Source of the DNA: Candidatus Saccharibacteria bacterium UBA1949
GTDB taxonomy: Bacteria > Patescibacteriota > Saccharimonadia > Saccharimonadales > Saccharimonadaceae
Reading direction: 5' to 3'
Assembly: GCA_002336735.1 (NCBI GenBank)
Contig: DDER01000024.1
Location: 937 to 24,117, forward strand
DNA length: 23,181 bases
Numbering within the stretch: the first letter of the stretch is position 1; every line of letters starts with the position of its first letter. Position numbers and translations under genes: made by a program. Of the stretch, positions 1 to 7,741 are shown in pieces. Under the pieces are notes generated by a model. It saw nothing but the letters and a program-made list of their open reading frames with translations. It had not been told where the DNA came from and did not search any database.

Positions 1-24
1 CTTCAACCACTCGGCCACCTCTCC
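1..24 (-). tRNA. tRNA-Ser, 5' portion only (cut by window edge)
   Basis: Read on the minus strand, bases 24 to 1 give a 7-base acceptor strand GGAGAGG, then TG and a D-arm start of the form CCGAGTGGTTGAAG. This differs by one base in 24 from the 5' end of the complete-looking serine tRNA at the right edge of the window. The anticodon lies outside the window, so the isoacceptor cannot be given. Serine identity is inferred from the 5' half only. Confidence 0.8.
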
Positions 25-50
25 TCGAGCTATATTTTAACAGATACCGG

Positions 51-788
51 CTAGTTGCTATAGCCAAATTCGCGCATTTTGGCGAGATCAACAGGTCGCA
101 TAATGTCACGGAACCGAAACTCCACCTCAAAATCATGAGGCGAAGTGTGGTAGACGGCGATCTCAAAACCCTCTGCGTAGTCAAGATAGCCGAGCCGCTC
201 GACAATAGCCGTATTCTTGGGCTCATAGTCACCGAGAAAATAGTGCAGAAACGACATCAGCACAGGCTCATGGGAGCCATTGACGAAATTTACTCGTTGG
301 CTCAAGTCGGTCATATTGGCAAAACGCACTTCAATACCTACCATAATAGCAATATGTTGTGCCATCTGGCGCGGCGACCAACAAATGCCCGGTTCGGGTG
401 ATTGGCGGCCATATTGCAGCCAGTCTCGCATACGTCGCTGGATGTTCGCCTCTGTTAATGCTATATCATCCCAGTGCTCGTAAAATTTCCCCTTGATCTG
501 TGGGTCAATTAGGTAGTGCAGATTTGGTGCGATGTAGTCGACAATATTTTCACCAAGCTCAAACGCCTGTTCATCATGTTCGCTGAGATTGAGATTTGCG
601 GCCATCGCTCGTACGGTGTCACGCACACGGCTGACGCCACTATGAAATAACATGATATTGCCCGTCAGTGTCTGAGTACGCTGCCCAATCCTACGAGCTT
701 GAACATGTCCTGTTTCTGTCAGGGACCCATCGTCCGCCTTTTCCCCGTGGCGCATGAATGTCAGTAGGGCCGTTTGTTGTCGCTGCAT
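51..788 (-). CDS. Histidine phosphatase superfamily protein
   Basis: A 245-residue protein of the histidine phosphatase (phosphoglycerate mutase-like) superfamily, which transfers phosphate through a phosphohistidine. The nucleophile motif RHGE lies at residues 13-16, so His14 is the expected nucleophile. It is followed by a TETG segment near 24-27 and a second basic motif, HSGVSRVRDT, near 49-58. A later histidine in the NGSHEP segment (His173) fits the proton donor/acceptor. No signal peptide is visible, so it is probably cytoplasmic. The substrate cannot be told; the middle of the protein is unlike plain SixA or GpmA. The start is supported by a strong AGGAGG at 797-792, only 3 bases before the ATG. 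It diverges from the HIT gene, with the two promoters overlapping around 813-822. Confidence 0.82.
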   Translation of the reverse strand: MQRQQTALLTFMRHGEKADDGSLTETGHVQARRIGQRTQTLTGNIMLFHSGVSRVRDTVRAMAANLNLSEHDEQAFELGENIVDYIAPNLHYLIDPQIKGKFYEHWDDIALTEANIQRRMRDWLQYGRQSPEPGICWSPRQMAQHIAIMVGIEVRFANMTDLSQRVNFVNGSHEPVLMSFLHYFLGDYEPKNTAIVERLGYLDYAEGFEIAVYHTSPHDFEVEFRFRDIMRPVDLAKMREFGYSN

Positions 789-812
789 ATACCTCCTCAG
801 GTGCTAGTATCA

Positions 813-822
813 ATTGTATAAT
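813..822. promoter_or_regulatory. Overlapping divergent -10 boxes (HIT gene and histidine phosphatase)
   Basis: The plus strand reads TATAAT at 817-822. The predicted start of transcription is about 829, immediately at the HIT ATG (830), so the HIT mRNA should be leaderless. The minus strand reads TACAAT at 818-813, which would give the phosphatase mRNA a leader of roughly 18 bases containing its AGGAGG. No clear -35 box is seen for either. The two -10 boxes share bases, so the two promoters may compete. Confidence 0.55.
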
Positions 823-829
823 AAAATCC

Positions 830-1222
830 ATGTACCAATCGATTTTTAGCAAAATCATCAACGGCGAAGTGCCATGCCACAAAATCTATGAGGATGAGCA
901 TACCTTTGCATTTCTTGATATTGCCCCTGTGGTAGAAGGCCACACACTGGTAGTGCATAAGCATCAAGTAGAGTTTGTGTGGGATCTCGATGAAGCGGAG
1001 TATCTGCAACTCATGCTCACTGTTCGCAAGCTTGCGAGGCACTATCGCCACGTATCAGGTAAACAACACGTCAGCATAGAAGTGATTGGTGTCGATGTGC
1101 CACACAATCACATCCACATCAAACCATTTGATCAAGCGAGCGAGCTCCATCAGCCGATAGTCTCTGGTGAGCCCGACCACGCCCGCCTAGCCGTACTTGC
1201 GGATAGGTTGCGGCTAGTATGA
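830..1222 (+). CDS. HIT family protein
   Basis: A 130-residue histidine-triad (HIT) protein. Family members are small nucleotide hydrolases or transferases acting on AMP-linked substrates or dinucleoside polyphosphates. The diagnostic H-x-H-x-H lies at residues 92-96 in the segment PHNHIHIKPF, with the usual N-terminal FSKIINGEVP start. The frame stays open upstream to 758, but the ATG at 830 is where the family consensus begins (YQSIFSKII). It has no Shine-Dalgarno sequence; a TATAAT ends 7 bases before it, so leaderless translation is likely. The last four bases overlap the start of rlmH (ATGA at 1219-1222), so the two are probably translationally coupled. The exact substrate is unknown. 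Confidence 0.9.
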   Translation: MYQSIFSKIINGEVPCHKIYEDEHTFAFLDIAPVVEGHTLVVHKHQVEFVWDLDEAEYLQLMLTVRKLARHYRHVSGKQHVSIEVIGVDVPHNHIHIKPFDQASELHQPIVSGEPDHARLAVLADRLRLV

Positions 1223-1674
1223 TTACCATCATCACCGTCGGCAAAAAAGACGAAGCTTGGATCGAAAATGGCGTCAAGCGCTTTTCTCAGCGCCTACGCG
1301 CGCCTTGGAATATCGAATGGCTCTATGTGCCTCATAGCTCGCACGAGGGCCTCACAGCGCGTCAGGACGAGTCAGGACGCATATTGCCTAAGCTTGACCC
1401 CGCAGATTTTGTGATTTTGCTCGATGAGACGGGTCGTGAGCTTGCCTCCCCTGCTATGTCGGTGGTCCTCCAAAAAGCATTTGCGTATGGACAATCAATC
1501 AAAATCATTATTGGGGGTGCCTATGGTGTTGACGAGCGCGTCCAAGCGCGGGCAAACTTCGTCTGGTCACTCTCGCCACTTGTTTTTCCGCATCAACTGG
1601 TGCGCCTCATCCTGACCGAACAGATCTATCGTTTTCAGGAGATTGCTCACGGCCGGTCATACCATCATGAATAA
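1219..1674 (+). CDS. rlmH: 23S rRNA (pseudouridine1915-N3)-methyltransferase RlmH
   Basis: A 151-residue SPOUT-class methyltransferase, matching the family length of about 155. RlmH methylates pseudouridine 1915 in helix 69 of 23S rRNA on assembled ribosomes, using S-adenosylmethionine. Visible hallmarks are the SAM-knot glycine segment IIGGAYGV (about 97-104), then WSLSPLVFPHQLVRLILTEQ (about 116-135), and the conserved C-terminus ending YHHE (148-151). Most homologs end YHRE or YHHE. The start codon overlaps the HIT stop codon. No strong Shine-Dalgarno sequence is present, so expression probably depends on coupling to the upstream gene. Confidence 0.95.
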   Translation: MITIITVGKKDEAWIENGVKRFSQRLRAPWNIEWLYVPHSSHEGLTARQDESGRILPKLDPADFVILLDETGRELASPAMSVVLQKAFAYGQSIKIIIGGAYGVDERVQARANFVWSLSPLVFPHQLVRLILTEQIYRFQEIAHGRSYHHE

Positions 1675-1685
1675 CCATACTAATA

Positions 1686-1714
1686 TTGACTTTTTAAAAA
1701 GTTTATGCTAGTAT
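1686..1714 (+). promoter_or_regulatory. Promoter with extended -10
   Basis: TTGACT (1686-1691), 17 bases, then TAGTAT (1709-1714) preceded by TGC (1706-1708), an extended -10. Transcription would start near 1721. This excludes the in-frame ATG at 1713 as start of the following gene and supports the ATG at 1746. Confidence 0.6.
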
Positions 1715-1745
1715 GATAAACATTGTCTCAATAAAAACAAACAAC

Positions 1746-2099
1746 ATGCACAGTATCTTCAATACACTTTTCACCACATTAATCAGCTTGGCAACTGCCG
1801 GGAGCGTATTTATGCATGATGGGCGTGTCGACAAGGCGGCTGTCGCTGCACTAAAGAACGAGCCAACTATGTCAATGACTCATCAACTATTGACTGTTGA
1901 TAGACTGGCCGAGTTTATCAAGACCGACGCTCATACGCACGCTGACCACAACGCTGCACGTCAGCTCATGAATGGATTTTCCTACCAGTCACCGAGTATT
2001 CCGCCGCGTTCGCAAGAGCAAAAACGTCACATGTTGCAACGATTCGAGCCCCGGGGGCGGCATGCTTTTGACAACTACAACTTGCCCGTTATCGAGTAG
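1746..2099 (+). CDS. Small hypothetical protein with N-terminal hydrophobic segment
   Basis: A 117-residue protein I do not recognise. Residues 5-22 (FNTLFTTLISLATAGSVF) are hydrophobic and could be a signal peptide or single membrane anchor. The rest is hydrophilic and rich in His, Arg and Gln. The frame is open from an ATG at 1713, but that codon lies inside the predicted -10 box, so I take the ATG at 1746. The leader before it is A-rich with no Shine-Dalgarno sequence. The 3' end overlaps the end of valS on the other strand by 11 bases (2089-2099), so the two genes converge without a spacer. It has its own promoter and is probably not cotranscribed with rlmH. No function can be given. Confidence 0.55.
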   Translation: MHSIFNTLFTTLISLATAGSVFMHDGRVDKAAVAALKNEPTMSMTHQLLTVDRLAEFIKTDAHTHADHNAARQLMNGFSYQSPSIPPRSQEQKRHMLQRFEPRGRHAFDNYNLPVIE

Positions 2100-4644
2100 T
2101 TACAATTTCTAGTTCGGCCTTGAGGCGCTCAATCAGTGCTGATTGAGCAGCGAGTTGCTGACGGGTATCTTCGACAAGATGGGCCGGTGCCTGGGAAGTA
2201 TAGCGCTCATTGTTGAGTCGGCTGGTGAGTTTTTCGGCAAAGTCGCGCGCATCAGACAGCCGTGCTTCGAGGCGGCCTTGGTGTTCATAGAGTGTCTCGG
2301 CGCTGATATCTAGCCAGGCGTTGCAGCCACTTGCTGTTAGATGTAGTCCGCGTGGTGCGCTGGTGGGTTCGATTGTTTTTAGTTTAGCGAGCTGAGAGAT
2401 TAGTCCAATATTATCTGCAATCAGTGGCTCATCCTGGTAAAGCATCGTGTAAGTATCATTACTCGGAAGTTCGTTAGTGATGAAACGCGTCTCGGTGACG
2501 AGTTGTTTTAGTCGCTCAAACTTCTCTGCTTCCTCAGTATTATAGGCAAAATCAACTGGCCAATCGCTTTGCGCTAGAAGGGTGCTGTGCCACGGTAGCG
2601 CCTGCCAGATGGTCTCGGTAACAAATGGCGCGAAAGGGTGCGTGATGCGCAGTACCGTGTCGAGCACCCAGGCTCTCAGTAAGGGGTTGTCTGTGGCTTT
2701 GCTGGCTTCAATATACCAGTCTGCTACGTCATCCCAGATGGCGTGATAGAGCGTTTCGGCAGCTTCGGCAAAGCGATAGCTATCGAGATGTTGTTCGATT
2801 TGACGGGCGGCAATGGCAAGCTGGCGAATCACCCAATGGTCGACTAACGTGTTGGGTTCAGGAGTGCCCTCGATACGATCAGTATCCAGTCGGCCGACAA
2901 TGTACCGTGCAATGTTCCATAGTTTGTTGCAGAAGTTACGGCCAGCAACTACCTTGCCCAGGCTAAATGCTTGTGGCTGGGCAGCGCTGCGACTACTGAT
3001 AATACCAAGGCGAAATGCATCTGATCCATATTCAGCGATAATATCCATAGGATTGATAACATTGCCTTTGGACTTGCTCATTTTTTGGCCGTGCTCATCG
3101 AGCACGAGACCATGCAAATAGACATGACGAAATGGCACCTGTCCAGTTCGATATAGGCCGAGCATGATCATGCGACTCACCCATGGGTAGAGGATGTCGC
3201 CTGCTGTTTCCATGACGTTTAGCGGATAGAAACGCTTGAGCTCTCCGTCTGTCAGATAGTCGGTGACAATATACGGCCATTGACCGCTCGAGAACCACGT
3301 GTCGAAGGTATCTTCTTCTCGACGGTATGTTGTACTATTCACAACGATGCTTTTCTGATCAATACGAGTGTCGTATATCCAGTCCTTGGGGTTGGTCGTG
3401 TTCTGAAAAGCTGGTATGGGGATACCCCAGGCGATTTGACGAGAGAGGTTCCAGTCACGTAGTTGGTCGAGGTATTGACACAATACCCTGCCCTTGCTCT
3501 CGGGGTAAAATGTAATCTCACCAGCTGTGATGGCTGCCTTGGCACGATCAGCTAGGTCGCGGACACGCAGGAACCATTGGTCCTTGATGAGTGGTTCGAT
3601 GATAGTACCGCATTTGTAGCAGTGTCCGACGGTATGCTCTATTTGTTGTTCGCCGCGCAGTAGCTCTAGTGCTGAAAGGTGGGAAAGCACACGCTTACGT
3701 GCTTCTAGAATATCAACTCCCTCGAACTCAGGGGGTACGTTAAGCATGGTGCCGTCGTAGCCGATGACCTGGATAATTTCGAGATTATGACGTCTGCCAA
3801 CCTCGAAATCATTGGCGTCATGAGCGGGTGTTATCTTGACAGCGCCTGTGCCAAATGAGAGATCGACATATTCGTCAGCAATAATAGGAATCTCACGGTC
3901 GACAATTGGCAGCAAAACGCGGGTGCCTATGAGGTGCTTGTAGCGTTCATCATTGGGATGAACAGCGATTGCGACATCGCCAAGCATCGTCTCGGGTCGC
4001 GTGGTTGCAACAATGATCTCCCCTACCGTGTCGTAGGTGGGATAGGCGATATGCCACAGCGTACCTGGTTCATTGCGATGTTCAACCTCAATATCAGAGA
4101 AGCTTGTTTGATGTTTGGTGCAATAGTTAACCATACGTTCATCGCGATAGATCAGATCGTCATCCCACATTTTTTTGAACGTTTCATAGACAGTATCGAC
4201 GACCTTTTTGTCGAGTGTAAAAACATTGTGATCCCAGCTAGCCCCAAGCCCTAGGGAGCGCAGTTGCAGTTCAACATTGCCACGGTTTTGGGCAACAAAA
4301 TCCCAAACTTGTGCATACAGCTCATCACGGCTAAACTGAAACCGTGTTTTGCCTTGCTTTTCAAGCTCTTTTTCGTAGACAACCCACGTCTCAAATCCAG
4401 CGTGATCAGCCCCGGGGATGAGGATCGCATCCCTGCCCTTCATCCGGTGGTAGCGGACGAGAATATCCTCGATACCATCGCCCAGTCCATGCCCAACATG
4501 GAGATTGCCGTTGGCATTTGGCGGGGGTAGCGCAATACTGTATGGCTCTCCCTGTCCTGTTGGGCGAAATGCGCCCGATGCCTCCCACATTGCGTAGATG
4601 TCAGGTTCAAAATTATTGGGTATGTATGTCTTGGGTAAATTCAC
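2089..4644 (-). CDS. valS: Valine--tRNA ligase
   Basis: An 851-residue class I aminoacyl-tRNA synthetase that charges tRNA-Val in the cytoplasm. The N-terminal PPPNANGNLHVGHGLG carries the HIGH motif as HVGH (about 49-52). KMSKS is present exactly, near residue 520, followed by GNVINP. Between them lies the CP1 editing domain, with TTRPETMLGDVA and the GTGAVKITPAHD segment. A CYKCG cysteine pair suggests a zinc site. The end forms the usual Val-specific coiled coil (VEDTRQQLAAQSALIERLKAELE). A TTG codon at 4689 extends the frame by 15 residues, but family similarity starts at NLPKTYIPN. I prefer the GTG at 4644, which has AGGAG 11 bases upstream (4660-4656). The gene has its own extended -10 promoter and a leader of about 150 bases. 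Confidence 0.95.
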   Translation of the reverse strand: MNLPKTYIPNNFEPDIYAMWEASGAFRPTGQGEPYSIALPPPNANGNLHVGHGLGDGIEDILVRYHRMKGRDAILIPGADHAGFETWVVYEKELEKQGKTRFQFSRDELYAQVWDFVAQNRGNVELQLRSLGLGASWDHNVFTLDKKVVDTVYETFKKMWDDDLIYRDERMVNYCTKHQTSFSDIEVEHRNEPGTLWHIAYPTYDTVGEIIVATTRPETMLGDVAIAVHPNDERYKHLIGTRVLLPIVDREIPIIADEYVDLSFGTGAVKITPAHDANDFEVGRRHNLEIIQVIGYDGTMLNVPPEFEGVDILEARKRVLSHLSALELLRGEQQIEHTVGHCYKCGTIIEPLIKDQWFLRVRDLADRAKAAITAGEITFYPESKGRVLCQYLDQLRDWNLSRQIAWGIPIPAFQNTTNPKDWIYDTRIDQKSIVVNSTTYRREEDTFDTWFSSGQWPYIVTDYLTDGELKRFYPLNVMETAGDILYPWVSRMIMLGLYRTGQVPFRHVYLHGLVLDEHGQKMSKSKGNVINPMDIIAEYGSDAFRLGIISSRSAAQPQAFSLGKVVAGRNFCNKLWNIARYIVGRLDTDRIEGTPEPNTLVDHWVIRQLAIAARQIEQHLDSYRFAEAAETLYHAIWDDVADWYIEASKATDNPLLRAWVLDTVLRITHPFAPFVTETIWQALPWHSTLLAQSDWPVDFAYNTEEAEKFERLKQLVTETRFITNELPSNDTYTMLYQDEPLIADNIGLISQLAKLKTIEPTSAPRGLHLTASGCNAWLDISAETLYEHQGRLEARLSDARDFAEKLTSRLNNERYTSQAPAHLVEDTRQQLAAQSALIERLKAELEIVTTR

Positions 4645-4702
4645 TGTGGATGCCGCTCCTGGCAGATATAAAATGGCTAACTGTTGCAATAATGACGATT
4701 TT

Positions 4703-4783
4703 CACGTGTAAATTATTTCACAAAAGCAAAACACGCGTTTTCTCCCGAAACCGCTCTCTACCTCAGGGTTTGTTTCACACGTG
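4703..4783 (-). promoter_or_regulatory. Structured 5' leader of valS
   Basis: The predicted valS transcript starts near 4792 and has a leader of about 150 bases. On the minus strand the segment CACGTGTGAAA (4783-4773) can pair with TTTACACGTG (4712-4703), with one bulged G. This closes an internal region of about 60 bases rich in short inverted repeats, including AAAACGCGTGTTTT. I see no conserved T-box sequence and no terminator with a U tract, so a T-box riboswitch is not supported. A different RNA-based control of valS is possible. Confidence 0.35.
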
Positions 4784-4798
4784 TTTGTGTACTTCATA

Positions 4799-4807
4799 AG
4801 TATAGCA
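4799..4807 (-). promoter_or_regulatory. valS promoter, extended -10
   Basis: On the minus strand the bases read TGCTATACT (4807-4799), a TATACT -10 box with a TGN extension. The position 17 bases upstream reads TAGAAG, a poor -35, as is common for extended -10 promoters. Confidence 0.5.
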
Positions 4808-4844
4808 CACCCTACGCCGACCTTCTAGTCGTACCTACAGCAAG

Positions 4845-4871
4845 CTGCACCAAGGAGAATCCTTGATGCAG
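4845..4871. repeat. Inverted repeat between femAB-like gene and valS
   Basis: CTGCA (4845-4849) pairs with TGCAG (4867-4871), and CAAGGA (4851-4856) pairs with TCCTTG (4860-4865), around a 3-base GAA loop with one mismatch. This gives an 11-bp hairpin just after the femAB-like gene on the minus strand. There is no run of T after it, so it is at best a weak or factor-dependent terminator. Confidence 0.5.
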
Positions 4872-4916
4872 TTCTATGATGTGGTGAGTGGGGGGCGAAT
4901 AGGGCGGATGAGTTGA

Positions 4917-5846
4917 TTAGTTGCGAATGTGGAGGGCGCGGAGTATTTGGTATAACTTGTAGGCGTAGAATGGCATCTTCTGGAGCGGATAATCCCAGGC
5001 ACCGATGTGCGCGACGGGAGTGCCGCCAAATGATTGTTTGAACTTAGTAAATCCCGCCCATGGGTGATGCGGCTGATCAGGAGGAGCAATTCCATAGAGA
5101 TCAAAAGCTATTTTGCCCATTTGTTTGGCATCCATGATCATATACGCGAGCAGGGCGGTGCCGGCAGCTAGCTTGCGATAGGTGTCATCGGCAGCAGCGT
5201 GGGCATAATACCTGGTTGTCTCTGTATCATAGGCAATAGCGGCTGCGATCGGGCTACCCTCAAACTCTGCAATGAACAATTTGGCAGCATGAAGAGGGAA
5301 GAGAGTGTTGGCTTGCGTGCGATAGTACGAGTCGCTGTGCGGAGTCATGTGATTGCGGTTTGCGACGCGGTGCATGAAGCCAAGGAATATGGTGATGTCA
5401 TCAGGTCGGCGAGATGTGCGGATACTGATGCCTTTGGACTGAAAATTACGATATATATTGCGATTGTTTGGTTTCATATCGGCGAGAATTTGTTCACTGT
5501 CTCTCGAGAGATCAATAACTTGTGTATATTCGGGCTGCAGGTGGTTGTAGGTGACTTTTTGCCAGCCGAGCTTCTTCATCTCTGTAGCTGACACCATGCC
5601 AAGCGGCTCAACTCGTACGAAGGTAACGTCTCGTTCCTTGCCGGCGGCAATAATAGCTTCAAGTGCACGGGGGAGGGTGGAGCGGTCATGAATGATTGGT
5701 CCGTAGGGGGCGTAAAGGCGTGTATTGAGCGTTCCTCTCTCCAGTGTGGCGAGGTACGACCAGCCATCTCCATGATCGGTGACAATTTGGCGTCCAAGTG
5801 CTTGCTGAAATGCCGCCCATGAATCACTTTGCAGAAAATGTGTCAT
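4917..5846 (-). CDS. FemA/FemB/FemX-family peptidyltransferase
   Basis: A 309-residue protein of the FemABX family (paired GNAT folds). Members add amino acids from aminoacyl-tRNA to lipid-linked peptidoglycan precursors, building interpeptide bridges. The call rests on the N-terminal QSDSWAAFQQALG, the LYAPYGPII segment, MKPNNRNIYRNF (the family's K-x-x-x-R-x-x-R-like stretch) and the C-terminal DLYGIAPPD...GFTKFKQSFGG block. The frame stays open upstream to 6164, across the end of sua5. I choose the ATG at 5846 because similarity starts there and a TATACT box lies exactly 6 bases before it, predicting a leaderless mRNA. It is a separate unit downstream of tsaD-sua5. A second FemAB gene sits at 11066-12100. 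The amino acid added cannot be told. Confidence 0.85.
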   Translation of the reverse strand: MTHFLQSDSWAAFQQALGRQIVTDHGDGWSYLATLERGTLNTRLYAPYGPIIHDRSTLPRALEAIIAAGKERDVTFVRVEPLGMVSATEMKKLGWQKVTYNHLQPEYTQVIDLSRDSEQILADMKPNNRNIYRNFQSKGISIRTSRRPDDITIFLGFMHRVANRNHMTPHSDSYYRTQANTLFPLHAAKLFIAEFEGSPIAAAIAYDTETTRYYAHAAADDTYRKLAAGTALLAYMIMDAKQMGKIAFDLYGIAPPDQPHHPWAGFTKFKQSFGGTPVAHIGAWDYPLQKMPFYAYKLYQILRALHIRN

Positions 5847-5852
5847 GAGTTT

Positions 5853-5858
5853 AGTATA
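5853..5858 (-). promoter_or_regulatory. -10 box of the femAB-like gene (leaderless)
   Basis: Minus strand TATACT (5858-5853), then six bases, then the ATG at 5846, so +1 falls on the A of the start codon. A TTGACA occurs at 5875-5870, but only 11 bases upstream, too close for a standard -35. Confidence 0.5.
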
Positions 5859-5960
5859 CTCGATCCTTATGTCAAGTGCTCGGTTTGCTTCTCGTAGCAT
5901 CCATGAGGGTTGGTCAACGAGACAAGTATCATCGATACCAGAGAAACCATGAGAAATATT

Positions 5961-5977
5961 GTTGTACATAATACAAC
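5961..5977. repeat. Small hairpin at the sua5 stop codon
   Basis: GTTGTA (5961-5966) and TACAAC (5972-5977) form a 6-bp AT-rich stem with a 5-base loop. It begins at the sua5 stop codon on the minus strand and is followed by AATATTTCTC. It could be a weak terminator for the tsaD-sua5 unit, but the stem is short. Confidence 0.3.
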
Positions 5978-6558
5978 TAGTGATCGATAGACACGGCACC
6001 TTGACGGTAGACAATGATTTGTCCGTTGTCCTCAAAACCGATGATTGTCGATGGCGGACGCTCGCCGAGATCACCACCGTCGACATAGAAATCGACTTGG
6101 TCGCCGAAGTATTTGATGGCTTCATCGATCGTGCTTGAAGTATGGAGTCCCGGGGGATTAGCACTGGTGGTCATGAGGGGGCCGACGTTGCGTAGTAGCC
6201 TTGTCAATGGCTCGTGAGCAGGGATGCGCACAGGGAGGCTCTGCCGATCGGCGCGGATGGACATAGGCACATCAGACGCATTAAGTATGACACTGAGTGG
6301 ATTGGGCCAATAGAATTGTGCACGTTTGAGATCTGCGCTATCAAACCCGAGATTAGCCAGCTGATCAATTGAGGCTGCGATGAGCGTACCTGGTGGATGA
6401 TCACGGTGCTTGATCTGATATAGCTTCGCGATGGCTAAGAGGTATGTGGTTGGTGCGACGAGGCCGTATACGGTATCGGTAGGGATGACACCGACTCCGC
6501 CTTGTTGAAGGATAGCGATGAGCGCTGGATCATCGAGAGAGGTAAATTTACGGACCAT
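5977..6558 (-). CDS. Threonylcarbamoyl-AMP synthase (Sua5/YrdC/TsaC family)
   Basis: A 193-residue protein of the YrdC/Sua5/TsaC family. These make threonylcarbamoyl-AMP from threonine, bicarbonate and ATP, the first step of N6-threonylcarbamoyladenosine (t6A37) synthesis on ANN-decoding tRNAs. The IPTDTVYGL motif is near 25-33. KLYQIKHRDHPPGTLIA matches the K-x-R substrate-binding region, and MTTSANPPG is the conserved SAN segment. Only the YrdC domain is present, closer to TsaC length than to two-domain Sua5. A GTG at 6576 would add six residues; I take the ATG at 6558, with AGG 9 bases upstream. It overlaps the end of tsaD by 11 bases, so the two t6A genes form an operon. No tsaB or tsaE is in the window. 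Confidence 0.9.
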   Translation of the reverse strand: MVRKFTSLDDPALIAILQQGGVGVIPTDTVYGLVAPTTYLLAIAKLYQIKHRDHPPGTLIAASIDQLANLGFDSADLKRAQFYWPNPLSVILNASDVPMSIRADRQSLPVRIPAHEPLTRLLRNVGPLMTTSANPPGLHTSSTIDEAIKYFGDQVDFYVDGGDLGERPPSTIIGFEDNGQIIVYRQGAVSIDH

Positions 6559-7648
6559 CGTTGGATACCTGCGCACTGCGACGATTCATCATAGAGAGGC
6601 TGGGTAGCACCTCGAGTTCATAGGGGTCAGTGGCGGCTAGTCGTTGCGTCTCATAGTAGCCGAGTGCGGCAACCATGGCGGCATTGTCAGTGCAAAGCGT
6701 GAGCGGCGCGTACTCTATAGCGATAGGTAAGCGAGAGGATAATTCGTGTCTGAGGGCAGTGTTGGCTGCGACACCACCAGCGATAACAACAGAGGCGGGC
6801 GCATAGTCATGATAGGCGCGCTCGGTCTTGTCGACGAGTGTCTCGACCGCGACGCGCTGGAAGCTGGCGGCGAAATCATGCCTCTGAGAGGCCGTCAGAC
6901 GGCCTGAGAGCTCATATGAGGGAAAACTCGTGTCCACGCCTACTTCGCGCTGAACGGCCCGTAGAACGGCTGTTTTGAGGCCTGAGAACGAAAACGCATA
7001 TGGTTCATCAAGACGTGCTTTGGGCAACTGATAGGCCTGGTCATCCCCCTCGCGCGCTGCTTGACTGATCGATGGTCCTCCAGGGTAGGGGAGACCGAGG
7101 ATTTTGGCGACTTTGTCAAATGCCTCGCCAACCGCATCGTCACGGGTCTGACCGAGGAGTTCATAGTCGCCGTGTCCCTGAAATAGCACGAGTTGCGTAT
7201 GTCCGCCTGACACGATAAGCGCCAGGAGGGGAAATTGGGGTTGCGCTTGAGGGAGCGTAAGAGAAAGAGCAGGGGACTGATCAGTGATGAAATTGGCGTA
7301 GACATGTGCTTCGACGTGATGGATAGGGTAGAGCGGTTTGTCGTGGATGATCGCGAGGGTGCGCGCAGCCAATGTGCCGACCAGTAATGAGCCAATTAAC
7401 CCTGGTGCATAGGTGACGGCGATTGCATCGATATCATCCCAAGTACACGCGGCGTCGCCAAGGGCTTTTTCGACAACTGGGCCGATGGCTTCGATATGAC
7501 TGCGGGCGGCTATCTCTGGCACCACCCCACCATATGCAGCGTGGATATCAATCTGTGAACTAACGACATGACTGAAAAGCCGGTGCCCATCTTGCACGAT
7601 GGCGGCAGCGGTATCATCGCAGCTACTTTCGATTCCCAGAATCTTCAT
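6548..7648 (-). CDS. tsaD: tRNA N6-adenosine threonylcarbamoyltransferase TsaD
   Basis: A 366-residue ASKHA-fold enzyme, slightly longer than the usual 335-345. It transfers the threonylcarbamoyl group to A37 of tRNA, normally with TsaB and TsaE. The N-terminus MKILGIESSCDDTA is diagnostic. The metal-binding HHVEAH lies at 110-115 (His111 and His115), with SGGHTQLV, DDAVGEAFDKVAKILGL, PGGPSI, FSFSGLKTA, GGVAANTALR and CTDNAAM following in the expected order. The extra length is mostly an insert of about 20 residues after the HHVEAH region. It is first in an operon with the Sua5/TsaC gene. A TATACT box ends 7 bases before the ATG, with no Shine-Dalgarno at proper spacing, so the mRNA is probably leaderless. 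Confidence 0.97.
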   Translation of the reverse strand: MKILGIESSCDDTAAAIVQDGHRLFSHVVSSQIDIHAAYGGVVPEIAARSHIEAIGPVVEKALGDAACTWDDIDAIAVTYAPGLIGSLLVGTLAARTLAIIHDKPLYPIHHVEAHVYANFITDQSPALSLTLPQAQPQFPLLALIVSGGHTQLVLFQGHGDYELLGQTRDDAVGEAFDKVAKILGLPYPGGPSISQAAREGDDQAYQLPKARLDEPYAFSFSGLKTAVLRAVQREVGVDTSFPSYELSGRLTASQRHDFAASFQRVAVETLVDKTERAYHDYAPASVVIAGGVAANTALRHELSSRLPIAIEYAPLTLCTDNAAMVAALGYYETQRLAATDPYELEVLPSLSMMNRRSAQVSNDGP

Positions 7649-7655
7649 TCTGCCT

Positions 7656-7661
7656 AGTATA
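7656..7661 (-). promoter_or_regulatory. tsaD: -10 box of tsaD (leaderless)
   Basis: Minus strand TATACT (7661-7656) with seven bases to the ATG at 7648. The -35 position reads TAGAAA, a weak match. Confidence 0.45.
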
Positions 7662-7693
7662 CCTCTGTTGTTAGATAATTTCTAGGGTCGTAA

Positions 7694-7702
7694 TGGTATT
7701 AT
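7694..7702 (+). promoter_or_regulatory. Extended -10 promoter of the Mur-like/murE operon
   Basis: TGG followed by TATTAT (7697-7702) is an extended -10 with a predicted start near 7709. This leaves a leader of about 33 bases with AAGGAG at 7728-7733, 8 bases before the ATG at 7742. No good -35 is present. Confidence 0.45.
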
Positions 7703-7741
7703 ATAAAATAACCGATGTATACGAAAAAAGGAGAAAAAGCT

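Noticed and set aside
4645..4689. TTG start for valS at 4689
   Set aside because: The extra 15 residues lie before the conserved NLPKTYIP start; the GTG at 4644 has AGGAG upstream.
4690..4800. T-box riboswitch upstream of valS
   Set aside because: The leader is long and structured, but I cannot find the conserved T-box sequence or a terminator/antiterminator pair.
5847..6164. In-frame extension of the femAB-like gene upstream to 6164
   Set aside because: It overlaps the coding end of sua5 in another frame, lacks family similarity, and a -10 box sits exactly before the ATG at 5846.
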